From contig DASSHC010000155.1 in assembly GCA_035693105.1 (NCBI GenBank), positions 1 through 15,966 on the forward strand: a DNA stretch of 15,966 nucleotides. Reading direction: 5' to 3'. The DNA comes from DASSHC01 sp035693105. GTDB taxonomy: Bacteria; Chloroflexota; Chloroflexia; Thermomicrobiales; Thermomicrobiaceae. The notes under the pieces are model-generated. The model was not told the origin of the DNA, did no database searches, and worked only from the letters and a program-made list of their open reading frames with translations. The stretch's first letter is position 1; each line of letters begins with the position of its first letter. A program made the translations under genes and the position numbers. Of this stretch, positions 5,672 to 12,634 are shown piece by piece.

Positions 5672-8131
5672 CTACTCGCGCTCGCCGCCCTGACCGGGCA
5701 AGGTGCGGCTGTCGCGCGGGCGGCGCATCAGGCCCTCGCCCTGCTCGGCGCGCTCCTGACGCTCGCCGCCGTCGTTGCTCGCCGGCGACGGGGACTGTGG
5801 CTGAGACTGAGCCTGTGGCTGGGGCTGGGGCTGGGGGCGCGACTCACCGCGCTCGTGCTCGCGCTCGTGGCCGCGGTTGAACTGCCCGCCACCCGGGCGG
5901 CCGCCGCGGCGCTCGCCGCCGAAGCCCCCGCGCTCGCCACCCCGGCCGCCGCCGCTGTGCCCGCGCCCACTACCGCCGCCGCGGTTCTCACGGCTCGGCT
6001 GTGAGCCCGGCTCGGGCATCTCGCCGGTCAGGAGCGCCTTGCGCGACAGGTTGATCTTGCCGTCGGGCCGGATGCCAGTGACGACGACGTTGACCTCCTG
6101 GCCGATCTGGACCACGTCCTCGACCGCCTCGACCCGGTGCGGCTCCAGCTCCGAGATGTGCACGAAGCCGTCCTTGCCGGGGATGATCTCGACGAAGGCG
6201 CCCGAGGGGATGATCGTCTTGACTCGTCCGGAGAAAATTTCGCCCACCTCCGGCTCGTGGGTCATGCGCTCGATAATGTCGGTGGCGCGACGGGCGGCTT
6301 CTCCATTGGCGGCGCTGATGTAGACCGAACCGTCGTCCTCGATGTCGATCTTGGCGCCGGTGGCCTCCTGGATGCCGCGGATTGTCTTGCCGCCTGGGCC
6401 GATGACCTCGCCGATCTTCTGTGGGTTGATCTTGATGCGGATGATGCGCGGCGCGTAGGGTGACATCTCGCCGCGCGGCTGCTGAATCGTCTCCATCATC
6501 TTATCGATGATGAAGAGGCGGCCCTGCCGTGCCTGCTCCAGCGCCTGCCGCATGATCTCCAGCGTGATCCCCTGGACCTTGATGTCCATCTGGATCGCCG
6601 TCACACCGTCGCGCGTGCCGGCGACCTTGAAGTCCATGTCGCCCAGGGCGTCCTCCATCCCCTGAATGTCCGAGAGGATGGTGAACTTGCCGCTCTCCTT
6701 GTCGGTCACCAGACCCATGGCGATGCCGCCGACCGGCTTGGCGATCGGCACGCCGGCGTCCATCAGCGAGAGCGTGCTGCCGCAGACGCTGGCCATCGAG
6801 GTCGAGCCGTTCGAGCTGACCACCTCGGAGACGACGCGCATGGTGTAGGGGAAGTCTTCCTTCGATGGCAAGACTGCCAGCAGGGCCCGCTCGGCCAGCG
6901 CGCCGTGCCCGATGTCGCGCCGGCTGGGGCCGCGCATGAAGCGCACCTCGCCGACGCTGTAGGGCGGGAAATTGTAGTGGTGCAGGTAGCGCTTCGACTC
7001 CTCGATGCCGAGGCCGTCGAGCATCTGTGTCTCGGAGGTGGCGCCGAGAGTGGTGACGCTCACGACCTGCGTCTGCCCGCGGGTGAAGATAGCCGAGCCA
7101 TGAGGGCGCGGCAGCACGTCGACCTGCGCCCAGATCTCGCGGATCTCGCTGGTGCCGCGGCCATCGGGCCGCTCACCCTGGTCGAGAATTGTCTGGCGCA
7201 CCATCTCCTTGACCAGGCTGTCGAAGACACTGCCCACGTCCTTGGTGGTCCAGGCCGGCTCGGTCTCGCCGTCGCTTGCCTGTTTGAAGTGGGCCAGCAC
7301 CTCTTCCTTGAGGGCATCGGTGGCGCGGCTGCGGGCGCTCTTGTCGGGATTGAACAGCGCTTCGCGCAGCCGGTCGCCGACGAACTGGCGCATCTGCTGC
7401 TTCAGCTCGGTGTGCTCCGCCGGCGCGGTGACGCTCATTTTGTCCTTGCCGCATTCCTGCTCCAGCTCGTGCTGCAGCGGCAGAATGCGCTTGATCTGCT
7501 CGTGCGCCAGCGCGACGGCCTCCAGAAAGCGCTCCTCGGCGATCTCCTTGGCGTCGCCCTCGACCATCATCACGGCGTCGGCGGTGCCGGCGACCACCAT
7601 GTCGAGCGTGCTGTCCTGCAACTGGTGCGCGGTCGGGTTGACCACCAGCTCGCCGTTGATCTCACCGATACGCACCGCCGCCACCGGCCCGTTGAACGGA
7701 ATGTCGGAGATGGTCAGCGCGGCCGAGGCGCCGATGATCGAGAGCGTGTCGGGCAGGTTGTCCTGGTCGGCCGAGAGGACGGTGGAGACGACCTGAACCT
7801 CGTTGCGGAAGCCCTTGGGGAAGAGCGGCCGCAGCGGGCGGTCGGTCAAGCGGGCAGCCAGGATAGCGCTCTCGCTCGGCCTACCTTCGCGCTTGATGAA
7901 CCCACCGGGGATCTTGCCGGCGGCGTACATCTTCTCTTCGTAGTCGATGGTCAAGGGGAAAAAGTCGATCCCCTCGCGCGGGGCCGAAGCCGCGGTGGCG
8001 GTGGTCAGCACGACGGTGTCGCCGTAGCGGACCAGCACCGCGCCGCCGGCCTGCTGCGCCAGCCGGCCGGTCTCCAGCGTGAGCGTGCGACCGCCCAGCT
8101 CGAGTGTCTTGGTCGTTGGTGTTGGGGGCAT
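5672..8131 (-). CDS. pnp: Polynucleotide phosphorylase with RGG-rich C-terminal tail
   Basis: A 3'-to-5' phosphorolytic exoribonuclease that forms a trimeric ring in the cytoplasm. Of 819 residues, about 1-555 hold the two RNase PH-like cores and linking helical domain (for example GGFIKREGRPSE near the N-terminus and the second core with DLMGSSM-like conserved surroundings replaced here by SGKFTILSDIQGMEDALGDM). A KH domain with GPGG lies near 577, and an S1 domain at about 627-700 starts EVGEIFSGRV. The last ~118 residues (DNA 5675-6028) are low-complexity: GRGG/GERGG repeats, then a Pro-Gln run, then a charged tail. The usual length is about 700-740, so the tail is an extension. Start ATG 8129-8131 has GAGAGG 4 nt upstream. 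It lies downstream of rpsO, as in many bacteria, and is probably controlled through the structured 5' leader. Confidence 0.97.
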   Translation of the reverse strand: MPPTPTTKTLELGGRTLTLETGRLAQQAGGAVLVRYGDTVVLTTATAASAPREGIDFFPLTIDYEEKMYAAGKIPGGFIKREGRPSESAILAARLTDRPLRPLFPKGFRNEVQVVSTVLSADQDNLPDTLSIIGASAALTISDIPFNGPVAAVRIGEINGELVVNPTAHQLQDSTLDMVVAGTADAVMMVEGDAKEIAEERFLEAVALAHEQIKRILPLQHELEQECGKDKMSVTAPAEHTELKQQMRQFVGDRLREALFNPDKSARSRATDALKEEVLAHFKQASDGETEPAWTTKDVGSVFDSLVKEMVRQTILDQGERPDGRGTSEIREIWAQVDVLPRPHGSAIFTRGQTQVVSVTTLGATSETQMLDGLGIEESKRYLHHYNFPPYSVGEVRFMRGPSRRDIGHGALAERALLAVLPSKEDFPYTMRVVSEVVSSNGSTSMASVCGSTLSLMDAGVPIAKPVGGIAMGLVTDKESGKFTILSDIQGMEDALGDMDFKVAGTRDGVTAIQMDIKVQGITLEIMRQALEQARQGRLFIIDKMMETIQQPRGEMSPYAPRIIRIKINPQKIGEVIGPGGKTIRGIQEATGAKIDIEDDGSVYISAANGEAARRATDIIERMTHEPEVGEIFSGRVKTIIPSGAFVEIIPGKDGFVHISELEPHRVEAVEDVVQIGQEVNVVVTGIRPDGKINLSRKALLTGEMPEPGSQPSRENRGGGSGRGHSGGGRGGERGGFGGERRGGRPGGGQFNRGHEREHERGESRPQPQPQPQAQSQPQSPSPASNDGGERQERAEQGEGLMRRPRDSRTLPGQGGERE

Positions 8132-8148
8132 GGTACCTCTCTCAGGTG

Positions 8149-8169
8149 TTGGCGGCTCGCTGCCGCCAG
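8149..8169 (-). promoter_or_regulatory. Small hairpin next to the pnp ribosome-binding site
   Basis: GGCGGC (8151-8156) pairs with GCCGCC (8162-8167), extended by T-A and T-G pairs, around a TCGCT loop. In the minus-strand RNA it ends about 10 nt before the GAGAGG of pnp, so it could modulate access to the start. Confidence 0.45.
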
Positions 8170-8183
8170 CTTGATCGTCCGCG

Positions 8184-8267
8184 GTGCGAGAGGTGTTAGG
8201 GACTGGCGTTCGGCGACGATGCAGGCTCCTCGCCGGGCTCCAATTCCTAACGCCTCCTCCGCCGCAC
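8184..8267 (-). promoter_or_regulatory. Long imperfect stem-loop in the pnp leader (candidate RNase III / autoregulation site)
   Basis: On the minus-strand transcript, GAGGCGTTAGGAATTGG pairs with CCAGTCCCTAACACCTC at 15 of 17 positions (stem arms near 8190-8206 and 8240-8256). Outside it CGCAC/GTGCG adds 5 bp (8184-8188 with 8263-8267). Inside it CGGCGA/TCGCCG adds 6 bp (8211-8216 with 8230-8235). In E. coli a long leader stem in the rpsO-pnp spacer is cut by RNase III and then used by PNPase to repress itself. Position and shape agree; the mechanism here is inference. Confidence 0.6.
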
Positions 8268-8310
8268 GACGGTTCCTTAGCAAGACCGTGGCCTCTGGCA
8301 GCCGGATACC

Positions 8311-8342
8311 GCGCGACCCAGGGAAAGCTCCCTGGGTCGCGT
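8311..8342 (-). terminator. 12-bp hairpin after rpsO (processing or partial termination)
   Basis: GCGACCCAGGGA (8313-8324) pairs perfectly with TCCCTGGGTCGC (8329-8340) around AAGC; flanking C-G and G-T pairs extend it. It lies about 80 nt beyond the rpsO stop on the minus strand. No U-tract follows, so 3'-end protection of rpsO mRNA or attenuation between rpsO and pnp is more likely than full termination. Confidence 0.6.
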
Positions 8343-8423
8343 CATCGTCACCGTCTGGATGTGGTACGGCTGGGCCACAATCGACAATGCGAGCGCTTGC
8401 GGGGGATTCGGGCCGGCACGGCG

Positions 8424-8693
8424 CTAGCGGCGCAACCCGAGGCGCTCGATAGTCGAGCGGTAGCGCTCGACGTCGTTATCGCTCAGATAGCGAAGCAGGC
8501 GGCGGCGGCGGCCGACCAGCTTCAGCAGCCCACGCCTTGAGTGGTGGTCGTGGGGGTGCTCCCGCAGGTGCTCAACCAGGTTATTGATCCGCTCGGTCAG
8601 AAGCGCGATCTGGACCTCGCTCGAGCCGGTGTCGTTCTCATGGGTCTGGAAGTCATCAATGATCTGGTCTTTTTCCGCCTTGTACAACGCCAT
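8424..8693 (-). CDS. rpsO: 30S ribosomal protein S15
   Basis: An 89-residue protein of exactly the usual S15 length. It has the family's landmarks: HENDTGSSEVQIALLTERI, the basic segment HPHDHHSRRGLLKLVGRRRR, and the LRYL...DVERY C-terminal helix. S15 binds the 16S rRNA central domain early in 30S assembly. Start ATG 8691-8693 has GGGAGG about 10 nt upstream. A candidate promoter lies at 8752-8780. pnp follows after a 292-nt structured spacer. S15 represses its own translation in several bacteria; I could not identify an S15-binding fold in the short 5' UTR. Confidence 0.97.
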   Translation of the reverse strand: MALYKAEKDQIIDDFQTHENDTGSSEVQIALLTERINNLVEHLREHPHDHHSRRGLLKLVGRRRRLLRYLSDNDVERYRSTIERLGLRR

Positions 8694-8751
8694 GCGGACG
8701 GCGCCTCCCTCTGTTGTGTGCCCACGAAACCCCGCAATTGATCACCATATC

Positions 8752-8780
8752 AGTATAGCACGCGGCTGGAAAGGCTCCAA
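8752..8780 (-). promoter_or_regulatory. Candidate promoter of rpsO-pnp
   Basis: On the minus strand, TTGGAG (8775-8780) and TATACT (8752-8757) are 17 bp apart; the -10 box matches consensus at 5/6, the -35 only at 3/6. Transcription would start near 8745, giving a 5' UTR of about 50 nt before rpsO. The area is locally AT-rich compared with its surroundings. Confidence 0.45.
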
Positions 8781-8842
8781 GTAGCGGCCGCGCGACTGTA
8801 CGGCATGCGGGTATGGTGTTTGTGGCTGTCAGTGGCCGACAT

Positions 8843-8881
8843 GGGGCAGACATGATGGCCTGCCCCGGGCAATTGTCGGGG
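8843..8881 (-). terminator. Two overlapping hairpins at the end of the ilvBNC operon
   Basis: Just past the ilvC stop, CCCCG/CGGGG (8863-8867 with 8877-8881) and GGGGCAG/CTGCCCC (8843-8849 with 8860-8866) form alternative stems. Neither is followed by a U-run. They probably mark the operon's 3' end, but termination strength cannot be judged. Confidence 0.4.
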
Positions 8882-8882
8882 A

Positions 8883-9896
8883 TCAGGCGCCGGTCGGCAC
8901 CTTCTTGGAACTGAGAAAGGGCATCATGGCGCGCAGTTGCTCGCCGACCTCCTCGAGCTGGTGGGTCTGCGCGGCCTGGCGCATCTGCAGGAACCGGCCA
9001 CGGCCGGTCTCGTTCTCGGAAATCCACTGCTCGGCGAAGCGACCGCTCTGGATGTCCTGCAGCACGCCGTGCATCGTCTCGCGCACGCGCTCGTCGATGA
9101 TCTTCGGGCCGCTGACGTAGTCGCCGTACTCGGCGGTGTCGCTGACCGAGTAGCGCATGTAGCGCAAGCCGCCCTGGTACATCAGGTCGACGATCAGCTT
9201 CAGTTCGTGCAGCACCTCGAAGTAGGCCAGCTCGGGCTGGTAGCCCGCCTCGACCAGCGTCTCGAAGCCGGCCTGCACCAGCGCGCTGACGCCGCCGCAG
9301 AGAACCGCCTGCTCGCCAAAGAGATCGGTCTCGGTCTCCTCCTTGAAGGTGGTCACCAGCACCCCGGCGCGGGTGGCGCCGAGCGCCTTGGCGTAGGCCA
9401 GTGCGGTCTCCAGCGCGTGGCCGCTGGCATCCTGGTGGATCGCCAGGAGGGCCGGCACGCCGACGCCTTCCTGGTAGACGTCGCGCACGATGTGGCCGGG
9501 GCCCTTGGGCGCGACCATCGAGACATCGACGTAGTCCGGCGGAGCGATGCGCCCGAAGTGGATGTTGAAGCCGTGGGCGAACATCAGCGTTTTACCCGGC
9601 GCCAGCTCTGGGGCGATGCTCTCCTCGTAGACCTGCTTCTGCGTGGTGTCGGGGATCGCCAGCATGATCACGTCGGCCTGGTGCGCCGCGTTCTGCACGG
9701 TCGCCACCGGCAAGCCGTCGGCCTCGGCCTTCGCCCAGCTCTTGCTGCCCTCGTAGAGCCCGACGATCACGTCCACGCCGCTGTCGCGCAGGTTCTGCGC
9801 GTGGGCGTGGCCCTGGCTGCCGTAGCCGATGATCGCCACTTTCTTGCCCTTGAGCACGGACAGATCGGCGTCGTTGTCGTAGTAGACACGAGCCAC
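8883..9896 (-). CDS. ilvC: Ketol-acid reductoisomerase
   Basis: Isomerises and reduces acetolactate or acetohydroxybutyrate to the dihydroxy acid using NADPH and Mg2+, the second common step of Val/Leu/Ile synthesis. From the chosen start it is 337 residues, the class I length. It opens ARVYYDNDADLSVLKGKK, with Rossmann motif GYGSQGHA (24-31), FAHGF (His108) and the metal-binding ETDLFGEQ (Asp191, Glu195). Start: GTG 9894-9896 follows AGGAG at 8-nt spacing and gives the family's conserved N-terminus; a longer in-frame ATG start at 9965 would add 23 unconserved residues. It is last in ilvBNC, 71 nt after ilvN. Confidence 0.96.
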   Translation of the reverse strand: MARVYYDNDADLSVLKGKKVAIIGYGSQGHAHAQNLRDSGVDVIVGLYEGSKSWAKAEADGLPVATVQNAAHQADVIMLAIPDTTQKQVYEESIAPELAPGKTLMFAHGFNIHFGRIAPPDYVDVSMVAPKGPGHIVRDVYQEGVGVPALLAIHQDASGHALETALAYAKALGATRAGVLVTTFKEETETDLFGEQAVLCGGVSALVQAGFETLVEAGYQPELAYFEVLHELKLIVDLMYQGGLRYMRYSVSDTAEYGDYVSGPKIIDERVRETMHGVLQDIQSGRFAEQWISENETGRGRFLQMRQAAQTHQLEEVGEQLRAMMPFLSSKKVPTGA

Positions 9897-9967
9897 GATT
9901 GATACTCCTCTCGCTCGCACGGCCCCCCGCGCGAGCCCTCCCTCACCAGTCGTCGCGCCGCACAATG

Positions 9968-10483
9968 CTAGGCGAGCGCCTCCTGCGGCACGGCCACCGC
10001 GCCGCTGCCGCGGACCATCGCCACCGCGCCGGTCCGCGCGACCTCTTTGATTCCGTACGGCCGGACCAGCGTGATCAACGAGTCGATCTTCTCGCTCGGC
10101 CCGGTGACCTCGATCACCAGCGCCTCGGGAGACGCGTCAACGACCCGCGCCCGGTAGACTTCGGAAACCAGCCGCATGATATCACCCCGTGTCCGCTCCG
10201 ACGCGCTGACTTTGATCAGCGCCAGCTCGCGGTTGATCAGGTTCTCGCCGGTCACGTCGGTGATCTTGATCACCTCCAGCAGCTTGTAGAGCTGCTTGGT
10301 CGCCTGCTCGATGTCGCGGTCGTCGCCCTGGACCGCCAGGGTGATCCGCGAGAGGCCGGGTAGCTCGCTGTGGCCGACGGCTACGCTATCCACGTTGAAG
10401 CCGCGCTGGCGGAAGAGGCTCATGACCCGGTTCATCACGCCCGTCTGATCTTCGACCAGCACCACCAGTGTGTGTCTGCGCAC
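9968..10483 (-). CDS. ilvN: Acetolactate synthase small (regulatory) subunit
   Basis: The regulatory partner of IlvB, 171 residues. An ACT domain spans about 4-78 (HTLVVLVEDQTGVMNRVMSL, then a VDSVAVG strand), followed by the C-terminal domain typical of IlvN/IlvH (RELALIKV and onward). It binds valine and stabilises and feedback-regulates the enzyme. Start is GTG 10481-10483. ilvB stops at 10486, leaving a 2-nt gap, and the SD GAGGAG lies inside the end of ilvB, so the two are probably translationally coupled. The last ~15 residues (GSGAVAVPQEALA) are variable in the family. Confidence 0.96.
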   Translation of the reverse strand: MRRHTLVVLVEDQTGVMNRVMSLFRQRGFNVDSVAVGHSELPGLSRITLAVQGDDRDIEQATKQLYKLLEVIKITDVTGENLINRELALIKVSASERTRGDIMRLVSEVYRARVVDASPEALVIEVTGPSEKIDSLITLVRPYGIKEVARTGAVAMVRGSGAVAVPQEALA

Positions 10484-10485
10484 CC

Positions 10486-12219
10486 CTATCGCTCCTCAAT
10501 CTCGTCGATCGCTTCGATCATCTCGCGCACGGACCCGCCTGAGGGGATCATCGGGAAGACGTTGGCCTCCTGGCTAACCTGAAACTCGATCAGCGCCGGG
10601 CCGTCGATCGCCTGCGCCCAGCGGATGGCCTCGTCGACCGCAGCGGGGTGGCAGACACGCCGCGCCGGGATGCCGTAGGCCTGGGCCAGCAGCACGAAGT
10701 CGGGACTGCTGATCGGCGTCTCGGAGTAATTGCGGTTGTGAAAGAGCTCCTGCCACTGGCGCACCATGCCGAGGTAGCCATTGTTGACGATGGCGACCTT
10801 GACCCGCGCTCGCTCCTGCACGATCGTCGCGAACTCGAAGAGCGTCATCTGCACGCCGCCGTCGCCGACGATGGCCCAAACATCCTCGTCCGGCCTACCC
10901 AGCGCCGCGCCCAGCGCCGAGGGCACGCCGTAGCCCATGGTGCCGAGCCCGCCCGAGCTGATGAACTGCCCCGGCCGGTCGCAGCCGTAGAGCTGCGCGG
11001 CCCACATCTGGTGCTGGCCGACGTCGGTGGTGACGATCGCCCGGCCCTTGGTCTGAGCGTGCAGCCGCGAGATCACCGTCTGCGGCGCGAGCGGGCCGTC
11101 GGGATCGACCGGCGCGGCCGGTGCCGGGCGGCGCCAGGACGCGATCTGCTTCAGCCAGGCGTCGTGGCGCGTCGGCGTGACCTCCTGCAAGAGGAGCTTG
11201 AGCGTCTCGCGGGCGTCGCCGACAACCGGCACCTCGGGCGGCACGTTCTTGCCCAGTTCAGCCGGATCGATGTCGATATGGATCACGCGAGCGCTGGGCG
11301 CGAACTCGCTCAGGCGCCCGGTGACGCGATCGTCGAAGCGCATGCCGATGCCGATCAGCACGTCGGCGGCGTTGATGGCGTGGTTCCCCTGGGTGAAGCC
11401 GTGCATGCCGACCATACCCAGGCAGAGCGGGTGGGAGGCGGGGAAGCCGCTCAGCCCGAGGAGCGTCAGTCCGACCGGGACCTGCGCCTGCTCGGCGAAG
11501 CGCACCAGCTCATCGCTGGCGCCTGAGATCAGGATGCCGTGGCCGGCCAGGATCAGCGGGCGCTCGGCCTGCTGGATCAGCTCGGCGGCGCGGCGCACCT
11601 GGCGCCGGTGAGGGATAACGGTAGGCTTGTAGCCGGGGAGGTTGACCGGCGTATTGGGGGCCAGGGTGCCCATGCCGAGCAGGATGTCCTTGGGGATATC
11701 GACCAGCACCGGTCCGGGGCGGCCGGAGCCGGCGAGATGGAAGGCTTTCTGGATCGTCGGCCCGATGTCGTCGACGCTACGGATGATGAAGTTGTGCTTG
11801 GTGATCGGCAGCGTGATGCCGGTGATGTCGATCTCCTGGAAGGCGTCGGAGCCGATGACCGCCTGCGACACCTGGCCGGTGATGGCGACGATCGGGACAG
11901 AGTCGAGCATGGCGGTGGCGATGCCGGTCACCAGGTTGGTCGCGCCGGGGCCCGAGGTCGCCAGGCAGACGCCGACCTTGCCGGTGGCGCGGGCGTAGCC
12001 GTCGGCGGCGTGGGCCGCACCCTGCTCGTGGCGGACCAGCACGTGGTGGATGCCGAACTCCGGCAGCACGTCGTAGAGCGGGATGACCACACCGCCCGGG
12101 TAGCCGAAGATCGTCCCGACGCCCTCGCGCTCCAGCGCCCGGCAGAGAAGCCGGGCGCCCATTTCGGGCGCCGTCGTCGCTGCGGCGGCCTCCTGCTCAC
12201 GCTTCGTCTCGATCACCAT
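10486..12219 (-). CDS. ilvB: Acetolactate synthase large (catalytic) subunit
   Basis: A ThDP-, FAD- and Mg2+-dependent enzyme that condenses pyruvate with pyruvate or 2-oxobutanoate, the committed step of branched-chain amino acid synthesis. The 577 residues show FGYPGGVVIPLYDVL (38-52), the catalytic Glu in RHEQGAAHAADGYARATG (Glu65) and, near residue 450, the ThDP/Mg motif GDGGVQMTLFEF ending in IVNN. Start: ATG 12217-12219 has GGGAGG about 8 nt upstream; the longer frame from 12252 begins between the leader terminator and this SD and adds 11 unconserved residues. It is first in ilvBNC and preceded by a leader with a BCAA-rich peptide and an intrinsic terminator. Confidence 0.97.
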   Translation of the reverse strand: MVIETKREQEAAAATTAPEMGARLLCRALEREGVGTIFGYPGGVVIPLYDVLPEFGIHHVLVRHEQGAAHAADGYARATGKVGVCLATSGPGATNLVTGIATAMLDSVPIVAITGQVSQAVIGSDAFQEIDITGITLPITKHNFIIRSVDDIGPTIQKAFHLAGSGRPGPVLVDIPKDILLGMGTLAPNTPVNLPGYKPTVIPHRRQVRRAAELIQQAERPLILAGHGILISGASDELVRFAEQAQVPVGLTLLGLSGFPASHPLCLGMVGMHGFTQGNHAINAADVLIGIGMRFDDRVTGRLSEFAPSARVIHIDIDPAELGKNVPPEVPVVGDARETLKLLLQEVTPTRHDAWLKQIASWRRPAPAAPVDPDGPLAPQTVISRLHAQTKGRAIVTTDVGQHQMWAAQLYGCDRPGQFISSGGLGTMGYGVPSALGAALGRPDEDVWAIVGDGGVQMTLFEFATIVQERARVKVAIVNNGYLGMVRQWQELFHNRNYSETPISSPDFVLLAQAYGIPARRVCHPAAVDEAIRWAQAIDGPALIEFQVSQEANVFPMIPSGGSVREMIEAIDEIEER

Positions 12220-12258
12220 CCGGTCAACCTCCCATAACCCGCAAGGCACCACCCAGCC

Positions 12259-12289
12259 AACAAAACGAGCCCCCGTTGCCGGGGGCTCG
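12259..12289 (-). terminator. Intrinsic terminator in the ilvBNC leader (attenuator)
   Basis: On the minus strand, CGAGCCCCCG (12289-12280) and CGGGGGCTCG (12275-12266) form a perfect 10-bp stem with a GCAA tetraloop, followed by TTTTGTT (12265-12259). It lies 40 nt upstream of the ilvB start and 26 nt after the leader-peptide stop codon. No upstream gene ends near it except that leader ORF, so it must act on ilvBNC transcripts. Confidence 0.9.
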
Positions 12290-12315
12290 CGAGATTCGCT
12301 GGTTCAATCTGGCGG

Positions 12316-12489
12316 TTACTGGCTCGCGTCCCCCTCGGCGTCACCCGGGCATACAAGGATGCCCGAAAGAATAATGAGGCCAAGAAGGTCTACATCGACG
12401 AGGGCCGCGCTGAACCCGCACACACCACCGGCGACCGGCCAAAGAGCCGATCCACCCCAGCGCTGCGTTGTGCGCGTCGTCGTCGCCAT
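12316..12489 (-). CDS. ilv leader peptide rich in Leu/Ile/Val (57 aa, start uncertain)
   Basis: The ORF ends at TAA 12316-12318 and contains LVDVDLLGLIILSGILV (12352-12402), with 12 of 17 residues Leu, Ile or Val. The codons are unusual for this GC-rich window: four CTT, two ATT and two GTA. This is the hallmark of a ribosome-mediated attenuation peptide sensing branched-chain aminoacyl-tRNA. Start used: ATG 12487-12489 with GGGTGGG nearby. A GTG at 12421-12423 would give 35 residues. An ATG at 12529-12531 sits at the predicted transcription start and would be leaderless. An earlier ATG at 12543 overlaps the -10 box and is excluded. The N-terminal part (MATTTRTTQRW) is also Thr-rich. The peptide itself probably has no other role. 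Confidence 0.8.
   Translation of the reverse strand: MATTTRTTQRWGGSALWPVAGGVCGFSAALVDVDLLGLIILSGILVCPGDAEGDASQ
12330..12404 (-). promoter_or_regulatory. Proposed protector and antiterminator segments of the ilv attenuator
   Basis: On the minus-strand RNA, CCGAGGGGG (12338-12330) can pair with CCCCCGG of the terminator's 5' arm and loop (12285-12279), with one bulge, disrupting the terminator. The same segment can instead pair with CCCTCG (12404-12399), which lies at the first branched-chain codons. A ribosome stalled on the Leu/Ile/Val codons would mask 12399-12404 and free the antiterminator. A further 7-bp hairpin (12346-12352 with 12359-12365) lies over the last control codons and may be a pause signal. 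Pairings are read by eye. Confidence 0.5.
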
Positions 12490-12538
12490 CGTCCCACCCA
12501 ATGACGGTAAACCACCTGTAACGCTGGACATCTCGGCC

Positions 12539-12568
12539 ATCATACCGTCGGTCTTAGATGCGTGTCAA
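12539..12568 (-). promoter_or_regulatory. Near-consensus sigma-70-type promoter of ilvBNC
   Basis: On the minus strand, TTGACA (12563-12568) is a perfect -35 and TATGAT (12539-12544) matches the -10 at 5/6, with an 18-bp spacer. Transcription would start near 12532, about 310 nt before ilvB. A strong constitutive promoter followed by an attenuator is the expected arrangement for such operons. Confidence 0.8.
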
Positions 12569-12634
12569 GCAAGGCGAGCGGCGCACGCGGTGCAAGGAGG
12601 ACATGGGTACCGCTCCGGCGGTCGCTTCAGTTGG

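Noticed and set aside
6905..8452. 515-codon plus-strand ORF
   Set aside because: It is entirely antisense to pnp and part of rpsO, which are certain genes; a GC-driven shadow frame.
8937..9902. 321-codon plus-strand ORF
   Set aside because: Antisense to ilvC, with repetitive His/Asp/Leu-rich composition typical of shadow frames.
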